DNA of 64,000 nucleotides, taken from the NCBI RefSeq assembly GCF_016907695.1, contig NZ_JAFBCK010000001.1:2535001-2599000 (forward strand), in the 5' to 3' direction. Below, piece by piece: positions 36,629 through 45,136 of the stretch (its first letter is position 1; every line of letters begins with the position of its first letter). Origin of the DNA: Actinokineospora baliensis (lineage in GTDB: Bacteria > Actinomycetota > Actinomycetes > Mycobacteriales > Pseudonocardiaceae). A model generated the notes under the pieces. The model was not told the DNA's origin and did not search any database. It saw only the letters and a list, made by a program, of their open reading frames with translations. Made by a program: the position numbers and the translations under genes.

Positions 36629-39361
36629 ATGAGAGAAGTTCGCGCGAGCCTGCGCAGACGCGCGCTCGCCGCCGGGGTGGTCGCCGCGACGGCGACCGCG
36701 CTCGTGGTGGGCATGGGAAGCGCCGAAGCCGCCGAGGGGGTTGTGCTCGGTGCCGACCGGGCCGACGCCATCCCGGGCAGCTACCTGGTCACCTTCAAGG
36801 ACACCGCGGCCCTGACCTCCACTGTGGACCGTGTGGCCGCCGACGTGGCGACCCGCTACGGCGCCAGCGTGCGCACCACGTGGCGGTACGCGCTGCGCGG
36901 TTTCGCGGCGGGCATGACCGCCGCGCAGGCGCGCAAGTTGGCCGCCGACCCGGCCGTCGCCTCGGTCGAGCAGGACGCCGTGGTCCGCGCCACCGGGACC
37001 CAGCCCAACCCGCCGTCCTGGGGCCTTGACCGCATCGACCAGCGCAACCTGCCGCTGAACCAGAACTACAACTACGACTCGACCGGTGCGGGCGTCACCG
37101 CCTACATCATCGACACCGGTATCCGCATCTCCCACCGCACCTTCGGTACCCGGGCCACGTGGGGCACCAACACCGTCGACACCAACAACACCGACTGCCA
37201 CGGCCACGGCACGCACGTCGCGGGCACCGTCGGCGGCACCGAGTACGGGGTGGCCAAGGACGTCAAGCTCGTCGCGGTGAAGGTGCTCAACTGCGCGGGT
37301 TCGGGCTCCAACACCGGTGTGGTCAGCGGCGTCGACTGGGTGACCCGCAACGCCGTCAAGCCCGCCGTGGCGAACATGAGCCTCGGCGGCGGCGCGGCCA
37401 GCACGGTCGACACCGCGGTCCGCAACTCCGTCAACGCGGGCATCACCTACGCGGTGGCTTCCGGCAACGACAACACCAACGCGTGCAACTCCTCGCCCGC
37501 GCGCGTCACCGAGGCGATCACCGTCAACGCCACCGCGGAGTCCGACGCCCGCGCGTCGTTCTCCAACTACGGCACCTGCACCGACATCTTCGCGCCGGGG
37601 CAGAACATCACCTCGGCGTGGAAGGACAACGACACCTCCACGAACCGGATCAGCGGCACCTCCATGGCCACCCCGCACGTGGCCGGTGCTGTCGCCAGGT
37701 ACCTGCAGGGGCGTCCCGGTGACACCCCCGCCCAGGTCGCCACCGCGCTGATGAACCAGGCGACCCCGAGCAAGGTGACCAACCCGGGCACCGGTTCCCC
37801 GAACCGGCTGCTGTTCACCGGTGAGGGCACGGGCACGCCCACCACGGTCACCCCGCCCGGCAACCAGTCCGGCACCGTCGGCACCCCGGCGAGCCTGACC
37901 CTGTCGGCCACTGGTGGCACCGCGCCCTACACGTGGACCGCCACCGGGCTGCCTGCCGGCCTGTCCATCTCCACCGGTGGTGTCATCTCCGGTACGCCCA
38001 CCACCGCGGGCAACTACAACGTGACCGTCACCGCCACCCCGGCGTCCGGCACCCCGGGCAGCGCCTCCTTCTCGTGGGCGATCACGGCTCCGCCCGCCGG
38101 GGACGCGGAGGTCATCTCGCCCGGTGACCAGAACACCCGCGTCGGCACCCCGGTCAACCTGACGCTGCAGGCGACCGGCGCGACCGCGCCCTACCGGTGG
38201 TCGGCCGTCGGTCTCCCGACCGGGCTGTCCCTCTCGACCGGTGGCGTCATCACCGGCACCCCCACCACGGCCGACATCTACGGGGTCACCGTCACCGCGA
38301 CCCCGGCGTCGGGCAACCCGGGCAGCACCAAGTTCAACTGGACCGTCACCGATGCCCCCGGTGGTGACATCACCATCGCCGACCCGGGTCCGCAGTCGAG
38401 CAAGGTCGGCGACAAGGCCGGCCTGAAGCTGGTCGCGACCGGTGGCACCGGGCCGTACACGTGGTCGGTGACGGGTCTGCCGGACGGCCTCAGCGCCGTC
38501 GACGCGGCGGGCACCGACACCCAGGTCATCCGCGGCACGCCGTCCAAGGCGGGCCAGTTCCGGGTGACGGTCACCGCCACCGGCACCACCGGCGGCTCCG
38601 GCACGGTCAGCTTCGACTGGACCGTCACCGGCGGCGTCACCATCACCATCACCGACCCGGGCGCGCAGAAGCCCAAGGTCGGCGAGAAGGTCACCGTGGC
38701 GCTCTCGGCCAGCGGCGGTACCGCCCCGTACCGGTGGTCCGCGCGCGGTCTGCCCAGCGGTCTGTCGATCGACGGCAGCGGGCTGATCACCGGTACCCCC
38801 ACCGAGGAGGGCCAGTTCCTCTCGGTCGTCTTCGCGGCGGCCTCGGACGGCACCGGCAACGTCAGCATCGAGTGGAACGTCGGCCCCGGGGGCGGCGGCT
38901 GCGGTAGCGCGCCGCAGCTGGTCACCAACCCCGACTTCGAGGGCGGCAGCACCGGCTGGACCTCCACCACCGGCGTCATCGGCAACCACGGCAGCTGGGG
39001 CGTCCCCGCCCACAGCGGCACCACCACCGCCTGGCTCGGCGGCCGCGGCACCACCTACTCGGAGAACGTCGGCCAGTCGATCACCATCCCGACCGGCTGC
39101 TCGTCCTACACCCTGTCCTTCTGGGTGTGGATCGACACCGACGAGACCGAGGCCGTGGAGTACGACACCATGTCGGTCCGCTTCGGCACCACCACCCTGA
39201 AGTCGTTCTCCAACGTCGACGCGGGTGGTGACTACCAGAAGGTCACCGTGGACGTGAGCGCGCTGGCGGGCCAGACGGCCAACCTCCAGTTCGTCTCCAC
39301 CGAAGACGCCTCACTGCAGACGTCGTTCGTCCTCGACGACATCACGCTAGCGGTGAGTTGA
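36629..39361 (+). CDS. secreted subtilisin-like S8 protease with tandem Ig-like domains
   Basis: The product is 910 aa. In order: signal peptide (about 1-34, ending GSAEAAEG), an I9-type pro-domain (GSYLVTFKD... to about 120), and an S8 catalytic domain of the proteinase K/subtilisin type with Asp162 (YIIDTGI), His193 (HGHGTHVAG) and Ser345 (SGTSMATPHVAG). Four Ig-like putative-Ig (He_PIG) repeats of about 90 residues follow from near residue 408, each with the pattern G(T)APY(T/R)W...GLP.GLS...G.I.GTPT. A C-terminal jelly-roll-like module of about 150 residues resembles the end of the M4/M28 protease at 54674. ATG 36629 has GGAG upstream. It is an extracellular endoprotease. Confidence 0.95.
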   Translation: MREVRASLRRRALAAGVVAATATALVVGMGSAEAAEGVVLGADRADAIPGSYLVTFKDTAALTSTVDRVAADVATRYGASVRTTWRYALRGFAAGMTAAQARKLAADPAVASVEQDAVVRATGTQPNPPSWGLDRIDQRNLPLNQNYNYDSTGAGVTAYIIDTGIRISHRTFGTRATWGTNTVDTNNTDCHGHGTHVAGTVGGTEYGVAKDVKLVAVKVLNCAGSGSNTGVVSGVDWVTRNAVKPAVANMSLGGGAASTVDTAVRNSVNAGITYAVASGNDNTNACNSSPARVTEAITVNATAESDARASFSNYGTCTDIFAPGQNITSAWKDNDTSTNRISGTSMATPHVAGAVARYLQGRPGDTPAQVATALMNQATPSKVTNPGTGSPNRLLFTGEGTGTPTTVTPPGNQSGTVGTPASLTLSATGGTAPYTWTATGLPAGLSISTGGVISGTPTTAGNYNVTVTATPASGTPGSASFSWAITAPPAGDAEVISPGDQNTRVGTPVNLTLQATGATAPYRWSAVGLPTGLSLSTGGVITGTPTTADIYGVTVTATPASGNPGSTKFNWTVTDAPGGDITIADPGPQSSKVGDKAGLKLVATGGTGPYTWSVTGLPDGLSAVDAAGTDTQVIRGTPSKAGQFRVTVTATGTTGGSGTVSFDWTVTGGVTITITDPGAQKPKVGEKVTVALSASGGTAPYRWSARGLPSGLSIDGSGLITGTPTEEGQFLSVVFAAASDGTGNVSIEWNVGPGGGGCGSAPQLVTNPDFEGGSTGWTSTTGVIGNHGSWGVPAHSGTTTAWLGGRGTTYSENVGQSITIPTGCSSYTLSFWVWIDTDETEAVEYDTMSVRFGTTTLKSFSNVDAGGDYQKVTVDVSALAGQTANLQFVSTEDASLQTSFVLDDITLAVS

Positions 39362-39366
39362 GAGAA

Positions 39367-39402
39367 CGCTCGTGGGGCGGGCTCGCACCCGCCCCACGAG
39401 CG
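39367..39402 (+). terminator. bidirectional terminator
   Basis: A 15-bp perfect stem (CGCTCGTGGGGCGGG; complement 39388-39402) with loop CTCGCA lies between the convergent stops of the S8 protease and the lipoprotein. Confidence 0.85.
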
Positions 39403-39412
39403 ATCCGCCCTC

Positions 39413-40180
39413 CTAGCCGGGCTCGACCTCGCCTGCTTCGGGGGCGTTGACGTAGAGCACCGAGCTCCAGGCCGTGTAGTCGGCCAAGAAGACGAAGTCG
39501 CTGGAGTGCGGGCCGAACCGGGCCTCGAACCGGACCAGTCGGCCGCCCGGCTCCACCCAGAGGTCGACGAGGAACGTGTCGGTCCGGATGCCGCCGACCC
39601 CGGTCTCGCTGAGACCGAAGCCGGAGTCCAGCTCCGCGGCGACGACCTCGACCCGGTACCGGACCACCGCCGTGGAGCCGATCCGGTCCGGCTCGGTCTC
39701 CACCAGCGTGCTCGCCGCGCTGGTCGCCGTACCGATGTGGCGCGGGTCGAGGGTGCCGATACCCGTGCCGAACGCGGCCAGCGCGAAGTCGGATTCAGTC
39801 GCGGTGGCCACGTCGAGCCTCTTCCACGGGCCGCGCACATTCGACTCGCCCTCTTTGAGGAACGTGTCGGCGCCCACCGCGACCACGGTCCACGTCTTCG
39901 ACTGGTACTCCAGGTCAACTTCGACGCGCGGGCCCGGCTGGTTCAATTCGGCCCGCACGCTCGCCACCGCGACTGTGTTGCGCAACGCGTCCTCACCGAT
40001 GCGCGACGAAAAGGTCCCGAGCACCGTTGTCTCGCGCATAGCCGTCGTCCGGATGGCGTCCCCGAGCGCCTTCGCGTCGCGAAACTCGGCTGCGGATGGC
40101 TTGTCCGACCCCACGCCTCCGCACCCGGTCAGCACGGACAAGAGCACGGCGAAGAGAACCAGAGAACGCACGACGTCCAC
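39413..40180 (-). CDS. secreted lipoprotein of LppX/LprG-like type
   Basis: The product is 255 aa. The N-terminus has a lipobox LTGC with lipidated Cys20 after a hydrophobic h-region. The mature part is beta-rich (RVEVDLEYQSKTWTVVAVG, RYRVEVVAAELDSGF, GRLVRFEARFG), which fits the LppX/LprA/F/G lipid-binding fold, but no diagnostic motif proves it. GTG 40180 is the start. It stands between the S8 protease and the two-component cluster. Confidence 0.68.
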   Translation of the reverse strand: MDVVRSLVLFAVLLSVLTGCGGVGSDKPSAAEFRDAKALGDAIRTTAMRETTVLGTFSSRIGEDALRNTVAVASVRAELNQPGPRVEVDLEYQSKTWTVVAVGADTFLKEGESNVRGPWKRLDVATATESDFALAAFGTGIGTLDPRHIGTATSAASTLVETEPDRIGSTAVVRYRVEVVAAELDSGFGLSETGVGGIRTDTFLVDLWVEPGGRLVRFEARFGPHSSDFVFLADYTAWSSVLYVNAPEAGEVEPG

Positions 40181-40220
40181 CCCAGGAGATCGAACCCACC
40201 AGGTGGCCGATCTTATGGCG

Positions 40221-40865
40221 TCAACCGCGGTCGAGGAAGGTGAGGACCGCGCGGACGCGGCGGTGTTCCTCGGAGCTGGGTTCGAGGCCGAGCTTGGAGA
40301 AGATGTTGCCCACGTGCTTCTCGACCGCGCCGTCGGAGACCGTGAGGGAGCGGGCGATGGCGACGTTGGACAGGCCCTGGGCCATCAGGCCGAGTACCTC
40401 CCGTTCGCGCGGGGTGAGCAGGTCGATGGGGTTGCGCCGTCCTCTGGCCATGAGCTGTGCGATCACCTCCTGGTCGATGCAGGTCCCGCCGCCCGCGACG
40501 CGGTGCACGGCGTCGACGAACTCGGCCACGTCGGCCACGCGTTCCTTGAGCAGGTAGCCGACCCCGCCCGCGCCGCCCGCGAGCAGTTCCACCGCGTACC
40601 GCTCCTCGACGTACTGCGAGAGCACCAGCACCGGCAGCCCGGGGACCTCCTCCCGGGCCCGCAGCGCCGCCCGCAGGCCCTCGTCGGTGAACGTCGGCGG
40701 CATCCGCACGTCGACGATCGCCAGGTCGGGGCGGTGTTCGCTGACCGCGCGGAGCAGGCCGTCGCCGTCGTCGACCGCGGCGACGGTCTCGATGTCCTCG
40801 TCGGCGAGCAGGCGGGTCACGCCGACCCGCAGCAGCACCGAGTCCTCGGCGATCACCACGCGCAC
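40221..40865 (-). CDS. LuxR-family response regulator
   Basis: The product is 214 aa. The receiver domain has the acidic pair at Glu7/Asp8, phospho-acceptor Asp52 (AIVDVRMPP) and Lys in GYLLKER. The C-terminal LuxR helix-turn-helix reads LTPREREVLGLMAQGLSNVAIARSL. It overlaps the 3' end of the histidine kinase gene by 13 bp, so it is the cognate regulator in an operon of sensor protein, kinase and regulator. Confidence 0.95.
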   Translation of the reverse strand: MRVVIAEDSVLLRVGVTRLLADEDIETVAAVDDGDGLLRAVSEHRPDLAIVDVRMPPTFTDEGLRAALRAREEVPGLPVLVLSQYVEERYAVELLAGGAGGVGYLLKERVADVAEFVDAVHRVAGGGTCIDQEVIAQLMARGRRNPIDLLTPREREVLGLMAQGLSNVAIARSLTVSDGAVEKHVGNIFSKLGLEPSSEEHRRVRAVLTFLDRG

Positions 40866-41980
40866 GGCAGGTCCGCCCTGATCACTGTCGGCCCACCGAT
40901 GGGGCTCACCACGGTCATCACACCGTCAATCGTGGCAGCGCGGTCGGCCAAGCCCGCCAGCCCACCCCCCGGCCGCAGCACCGCGCCGCCGTCGCCGTCG
41001 TCGGTGATCTCGACGACGACCTGGTCACCGGTGGCCCGCTCGGCCCGCCACACCTTCACCGTCACCGCGCTCGCGCCCGCGTGCTTGGCGATGTTGGTCA
41101 GCGATTCGCCCACGATGAAGTACGCCGTGCTCTCCACCGCGGCGGGCGGGCGCGGTTCCACCTGGACGGTCACCTCGACCGGCACCGGGCACTTCGCTGC
41201 GAGCGACGACAGCGCGGCGTCGAGGCCGCGGTCGCCGAGCACGGCCGGGTAGATGCCGCGGGCGAGGTCGCGCAGCTCGGCGACGGCCAGTTTCGCGTCC
41301 GCGTGCGCCTCGTCGATCAACGCCTTCGCCAGCTCCGGGTCGGCGTCGAGCTTCACCTTGGCCCGGCCCAGCCCCATCGCGACCGCCACCAGCCGCTGCT
41401 GGGCGCCGTCGTGCAGGTCGCGCTCGATCCGCCTGCGCTCGGCCTCGGCGGCGTCGACCCCCCGGGCGCGCGAGGCCTGCAGCCGTTCGGCGCGGGCGGT
41501 GAGGTCCTGGGTGCGGTCGGGGCCGAGCATCGAGATGGTCAGCTGCGAGTGCAGCCAGGCGTAGCGCGGCGCGAGGAACAGGGCCAGCGGGAACAGCGGG
41601 ATGCTCACGATCCCCAGCGCGAACCCGAGCACCGACAGCGGGAACTCCATCATCAGGTATGCGATGTCCCGCCAGGTCCGCCGGTCGGTCATCAGCATCT
41701 GCCACTGCCGCAGCAGCCCCTCGCCGTCGGACACCAGCACCGGTCGCTTCGGCAGGTCCGCCCCGAGCAGCCCGCGCGCCCACGCCCGGTGCGCGTTGCC
41801 GAAAGCCCTGGCCAGCAGGGCCGCCGCGACCAGGATGGCCACCCCGACCCAGATCACCACGGTGCCGACGCCGACGCAGATGAGCGTGACGGTGACCACG
41901 AAGGTGACCAGGCTCAGCGGGAACGCCCCGATCAGGTAGGCGATGGCCTTCGCCGGGTGCGGGTACCTGCGTGTTTCCAT
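40853..41980 (-). CDS. sensor histidine kinase (NarL/HisKA_3 type)
   Basis: The product is 375 aa. The N-terminal half is a four-helix membrane region in two pairs (about residues 8-70 and 105-150) of the bacterial 'putative sensor' type, with no large extracytoplasmic loop. The kinase part has the HisKA_3 H-box ERDLHDGAQQRLVAVAMGLG, N-box GESLTNIAKHAGAS and G-box ITDDGDGGA...GGLAGLADR. ATG 41980 starts METRRYPHPAK. It lies one base after the stop of the upstream sensor gene. Confidence 0.93.
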   Translation of the reverse strand: METRRYPHPAKAIAYLIGAFPLSLVTFVVTVTLICVGVGTVVIWVGVAILVAAALLARAFGNAHRAWARGLLGADLPKRPVLVSDGEGLLRQWQMLMTDRRTWRDIAYLMMEFPLSVLGFALGIVSIPLFPLALFLAPRYAWLHSQLTISMLGPDRTQDLTARAERLQASRARGVDAAEAERRRIERDLHDGAQQRLVAVAMGLGRAKVKLDADPELAKALIDEAHADAKLAVAELRDLARGIYPAVLGDRGLDAALSSLAAKCPVPVEVTVQVEPRPPAAVESTAYFIVGESLTNIAKHAGASAVTVKVWRAERATGDQVVVEITDDGDGGAVLRPGGGLAGLADRAATIDGVMTVVSPIGGPTVIRADLPCAW

Positions 41981-41981
41981 C

Positions 41982-42644
41982 TCAGACCCCACTCGGCAGC
42001 GGCTCGGCCAGGTACGACCCGACCAGCGACGGCGCGGGCCCCAGCAGCGCCCGCGCGAAGTACGCGTGCGCCCGCCCCAGGCCCTTGGTGACCGGCAGCG
42101 CCAGCGCCAGCAACAACAGGCCGAGCGCGGCGAACGGCAGCGACTCGAGGAAGGAGTCCACGACCAGGATCGGGTGGTCCCAGTCGCCGAGGCGCCAGCT
42201 CCCCGTCGGCAGGAACCGGTAGTACAGCGGCAGGAGCAGGAACCCGGCCGTCATCGACCACGTCGTCACCATCACCACGAACTCGAACACCCCGATCGGC
42301 AACAGCAGCACGAAGTAGCTCACATCCCGCCACGTCGCCACGTCCCGCACCCGCGCCTTCCACCGCCCCCGCTCCGGCAACGGCACATACGGCGACGCGA
42401 TGTAGGTGTCGAGCATCGCGTACACCCGCGCCCGCTCCACCCTGGCCGCCACCCGGGCCCCCACGACCGCCAGCGCCAGCACGGGCAGCCCCACCCACAC
42501 CACCGCGGTCCCGATCCCCACGCTGAACAGCGTCACCACCGCCACGAACCCCGCGATCCCCACTGGCAGGTTCATCGCCAGGTAGCCGAGTGACCCGAGC
42601 ACCGACGGGTCCGGTCGGGTCCCGTCGCTCACGATGGTGGTCAT
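41982..42644 (-). CDS. stand-alone membrane sensor-domain protein
   Basis: The product is 220 aa with four membrane helices in two pairs, separated by WKARVRDVATWRDVSYFVLLLPIGVFEFV. The same layout and a similar segment (DRRTWRDIAYLMMEFPLSVLGF) occur in the N-terminal half of the adjacent kinase, so it is a second copy of the sensor domain without a kinase. ATG 42644 has GAGGAGG upstream. It likely works with the kinase and regulator that follow in the same operon. Confidence 0.85.
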   Translation of the reverse strand: MTTIVSDGTRPDPSVLGSLGYLAMNLPVGIAGFVAVVTLFSVGIGTAVVWVGLPVLALAVVGARVAARVERARVYAMLDTYIASPYVPLPERGRWKARVRDVATWRDVSYFVLLLPIGVFEFVVMVTTWSMTAGFLLLPLYYRFLPTGSWRLGDWDHPILVVDSFLESLPFAALGLLLLALALPVTKGLGRAHAYFARALLGPAPSLVGSYLAEPLPSGV

Positions 42645-42834
42645 TGCCTCACGCCTCCTCAAGCCGTTGACCACCAGCATCGAGGTCACGTCGGCCCGCA
42701 TCCATGGGGGACGCTACCGATCCCGGGGTAGGGCTGCCCCTACCCTCCGGCCCTGCCCGGGCCTCCCGGCACTCCTGGGATGAAACGACTGGACCCGGGC
42801 GTTAGACTGATCCGGAAGTAGTCCCACCACACAC

Positions 42835-43204
42835 GGGGGTGAACGGTTTCGACTCTGGACGTCGAGTCAGGGGAAGCGTGCAGGTGCAGGCGAGATGACC
42901 ACCTCAAGCGTCGCTCGCAAACCAATAAGCGCCAAGACTAACAGTCGCGCTGACTTCGCCCTCGCTGCCTAAGCGAGTGCGAGTCTGTCGGCCCGGGGGT
43001 GCCTCCGCCCCGGTAGCCGGCATCAGCTAGGAGGCTCACCGCCAGTCCCGGTCACGGGGACGAAGCGGGAAAACCACAGTGACTGGGCCCGTCACACCGG
43101 CTTGTTCGCGTGACCGGTGGGGCCGAGTAGAGGCACAGCGAACTGCGCACGGAGAAGTCCTGGTGAAACGACAGAGGACCCGGGTTCGATTCCCGGCACC
43201 TCCA
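42835..43204 (+). ncRNA. ssrA: transfer-messenger RNA (tmRNA)
   Basis: The RNA is about 370 nt. The 5' end GGGGGTGAACGGTTTCGAC pairs with the 3' end CACCTCC as an alanine-type acceptor with G3-U70, and the T-arm GGTTCGATTCC is intact. The tag reading frame resumes at GCC 42931 and reads AKTNSRADFALAA then TAA (42970-42972), ending in the ALAA degron. A -10-like TAGACT lies at 42803-42808; the -35 is weak. SmpB is encoded 11 kb away in this window. Confidence 0.97.
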
Positions 43205-43210
43205 CAGCCT

Positions 43211-43302
43211 CAGGCGACCTGTGTCCACGGAAAGCGTGGACCAGGTCGCCTGTTGTTTGTTGTGGGGGTCGAACCCCCACACCCCCACGGTGCGGTGGTG
43301 AC
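43211..43302 (+). terminator. two-hairpin tail of tmRNA
   Basis: First hairpin: an 11-bp outer stem (CAGGCGACCTG/CAGGTCGCCTG), one bulged T and a 7-bp inner stem with apex GTCCACGGAAAGCGTGGAC (43211-43252), followed by a T-rich stretch. Second hairpin: TGTGGGGGT/ACCCCCACA with loop CGA (43261-43281), then CCCCCACGGTGCGG. It is nearly the same as the tail of tRNA-Ala at 48008-48078. Confidence 0.85.
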
Positions 43303-43367
43303 GGGGGCGGGACGGTCTGTGGTGGGGCGGTTGGGGGTGGGTGGCAGGGGGAGCGGGGTGGGGGCGC

Positions 43368-44180
43368 TCAAGCGGGCTTGTCCCACACCGTGACGTTCAG
43401 GTCTACCTCGGTCTTGGTGGCCTCGACCCGCACGTCTGCGATGGCCAGCCGTGCCCAGCGCCCTTCAGTTGTTTCCACGCAGAACGCGGATCCAGCCTTG
43501 AGTTCGGCCGGAGGAAGGCCCCGGCGTTGTGGCGAGTTGACGCAATCGGCGTAGCTGGAAGCGGGCTTGCCTGCGGTGATCTTTTGCGCTGAGGTGAGTT
43601 CGCCGACCAGTCGGATATCGGCTTTGGAGCCGACGGGTGCGGTACGGCCTTCCTCCGATGAGATCGAATCCAGGTCGTATCCGTCATTCGTGCCGATCGT
43701 GATGATCACTTCGGGCCAGTACAGTGCTGGATCCGGGCCTGAGTGGGTAGTGGTGGTTGTAGTTGTGGGTTGTGCGCTGGACGTAGTCGTCTCTGGAGTT
43801 CCCGTGGTGGTGCTGGTAGAACTTCCTGGTGTCGCAGGACCGGCGGACTGCTCGTTGTCGATGAACGAGGCTGCCGTGAGCCCGGCCGACGCCACGCCGA
43901 CCATCCAGATCATGACGAGGGTGGCGAAGTGTCTGCCAGTGTACGGCCGCCCCGATCTCTTGGCGCGCCAGAGGAATATTCCAGAGACCACAGCACAAAC
44001 AAGCCCGACTGGTCCTGCCGCAAATAGTATTGGAGTCTTGTCTATCAGGTATCCAATGACCGATCCCGCAAGAGATATGACGCCACTGACTCCGCCCAGA
44101 ACTTGCCACAGTGCCACATTCTTGGTGCCAAGCAAGCCATCATCTGATGGCATCTCGCCGTGAGGGTACATGCCTTGCAT
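43368..44180 (-). CDS. membrane-anchored hypothetical protein
   Basis: The product is about 270 aa. Three membrane helices occupy the N-terminal third (VLGGVSGVISLAGSVIGYLI, ILFAAGPVGLVCAVVSGIFLW, FATLVMIWMVGVASAGLTAA), in DUF4190-like arrangement, then a Ser/Thr-rich linker (PGSSTSTTTGTPETTTSSAQ) and an extracytoplasmic beta-rich domain of about 110 residues with two cysteines. Base composition is clearly less GC-rich than the neighbours, suggesting recent arrival or relaxed selection. The start is uncertain (ATG 44180 or 44171). Function unknown. Confidence 0.68.
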   Translation of the reverse strand: MQGMYPHGEMPSDDGLLGTKNVALWQVLGGVSGVISLAGSVIGYLIDKTPILFAAGPVGLVCAVVSGIFLWRAKRSGRPYTGRHFATLVMIWMVGVASAGLTAASFIDNEQSAGPATPGSSTSTTTGTPETTTSSAQPTTTTTTTHSGPDPALYWPEVIITIGTNDGYDLDSISSEEGRTAPVGSKADIRLVGELTSAQKITAGKPASSYADCVNSPQRRGLPPAELKAGSAFCVETTEGRWARLAIADVRVEATKTEVDLNVTVWDKPA

Positions 44181-44500
44181 ACTAGGCAAGATCTCGCTCA
44201 AGAGTGAGAAGTTTGACGCTGATGGAATCTCGCGGAATTCGGCCGTTCCGGCTTCTTGAGAACTTGCAAACTTGTCGAACCCTCAATGCTGTGCACGGTG
44301 CAGCTTGCACAGCAAGATTGGAATTTGTGTCCACCATGACTTAAGTCCGGGTCTGGGTTGTCGATCGGTCACTGCGCGCCGACCGCGCCTCGCCGTAGCG
44401 TTCTGGGTAGTCGAGGGACGGGAGCTGTGATCGAGTTGGGGGTTCCAGATCTGGACAAAACGGGTACGTCACCGTGGAGGTGGGAGAGGAGGTGGTGCGG
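44181..44500. other. AT-richer intergenic region
   Basis: The region is about 320 bp between divergent genes. It is AT-richer than the average of the window and continues the composition of the hypothetical gene to its left. No gene or clear repeat is seen. The DedA ribosome-binding site GAGGAGG is at 44486-44492. Confidence 0.45.
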
Positions 44501-45136
44501 GTGAGTGGTGGGCCTGAAGGGGGTCTGACCGGGTGGGCCTTGGATGTCATGGACACCCTGGGTGGGCCGGGGGCTGGGCTGCTTGTGGCTGCGGAGAACC
44601 TCTTCCCGCCGCTGCCGAGTGAGGTGTTCCTGCCGTTGGCTGGGTTCGCTGCGAGTCGGGGCGGGATCTCGCTGTTCAGTGCGATCTTGTTCACCACGTT
44701 GGGGTCGGTGGTGGGCGCTCTTGTCCTCTACTGGCTGGGGGCCAAGTTGGGCCGAGAGCGGCTGCGGGCGCTAGTCGAGCGCATCCCGCTCTTGGATGTG
44801 TCTGATGTGGATCGAACTGAGCGTTGGTTCGACAAGCACGGCGGTAGGGCGGTGTTCTTGGGGAGGATGTTCCCGGTCTTCAGGAGCCTGATCTCCATCC
44901 CTGCGGGCCTCAACCGCATGCCATTGGCCAAGTTCGTCCTCCTTACCGCCGCTGGCAGCCTGTTGTGGAACAGCGGGTTCATCTTCGCGGGCTACCTGCT
45001 CGGGCAGAGTTGGCATTTGATAGAGGGCTACACATCCTTCTTTGAGAAGGTTGTTCTGGGCGTCGTGGTCCTTGCTGTCACGTGGTTTGTCGTCAAGCGG
45101 GTGGTTGGTCGACGAGACCGGCCTCGTACGCGATGA
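44501..45136 (+). CDS. DedA family membrane protein
   Basis: The product is 211 aa. DedA features are AAENLFPPLPSEVFLPLAGF, the helix LFTTLGSVVGALVLYWLGAKLG and FLGRMFPVFRSLISIPAG with the conserved Arg, followed by NSGFIFAGYLLGQSW. DedA proteins are lipid flippase-like transporters that affect membrane homeostasis. GTG 44501 is chosen because AGGAGG lies eight bases upstream. Its 3' end overlaps the convergent response regulator by 44 bp. Confidence 0.92.
   Translation: MSGGPEGGLTGWALDVMDTLGGPGAGLLVAAENLFPPLPSEVFLPLAGFAASRGGISLFSAILFTTLGSVVGALVLYWLGAKLGRERLRALVERIPLLDVSDVDRTERWFDKHGGRAVFLGRMFPVFRSLISIPAGLNRMPLAKFVLLTAAGSLLWNSGFIFAGYLLGQSWHLIEGYTSFFEKVVLGVVVLAVTWFVVKRVVGRRDRPRTR

Noticed and set aside
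36470..39013. Antisense frame of 847 codons across the S8 protease
   Set aside because: It is a repetitive V/G/D/R translation produced by the tandem Ig-like repeats on the other strand.
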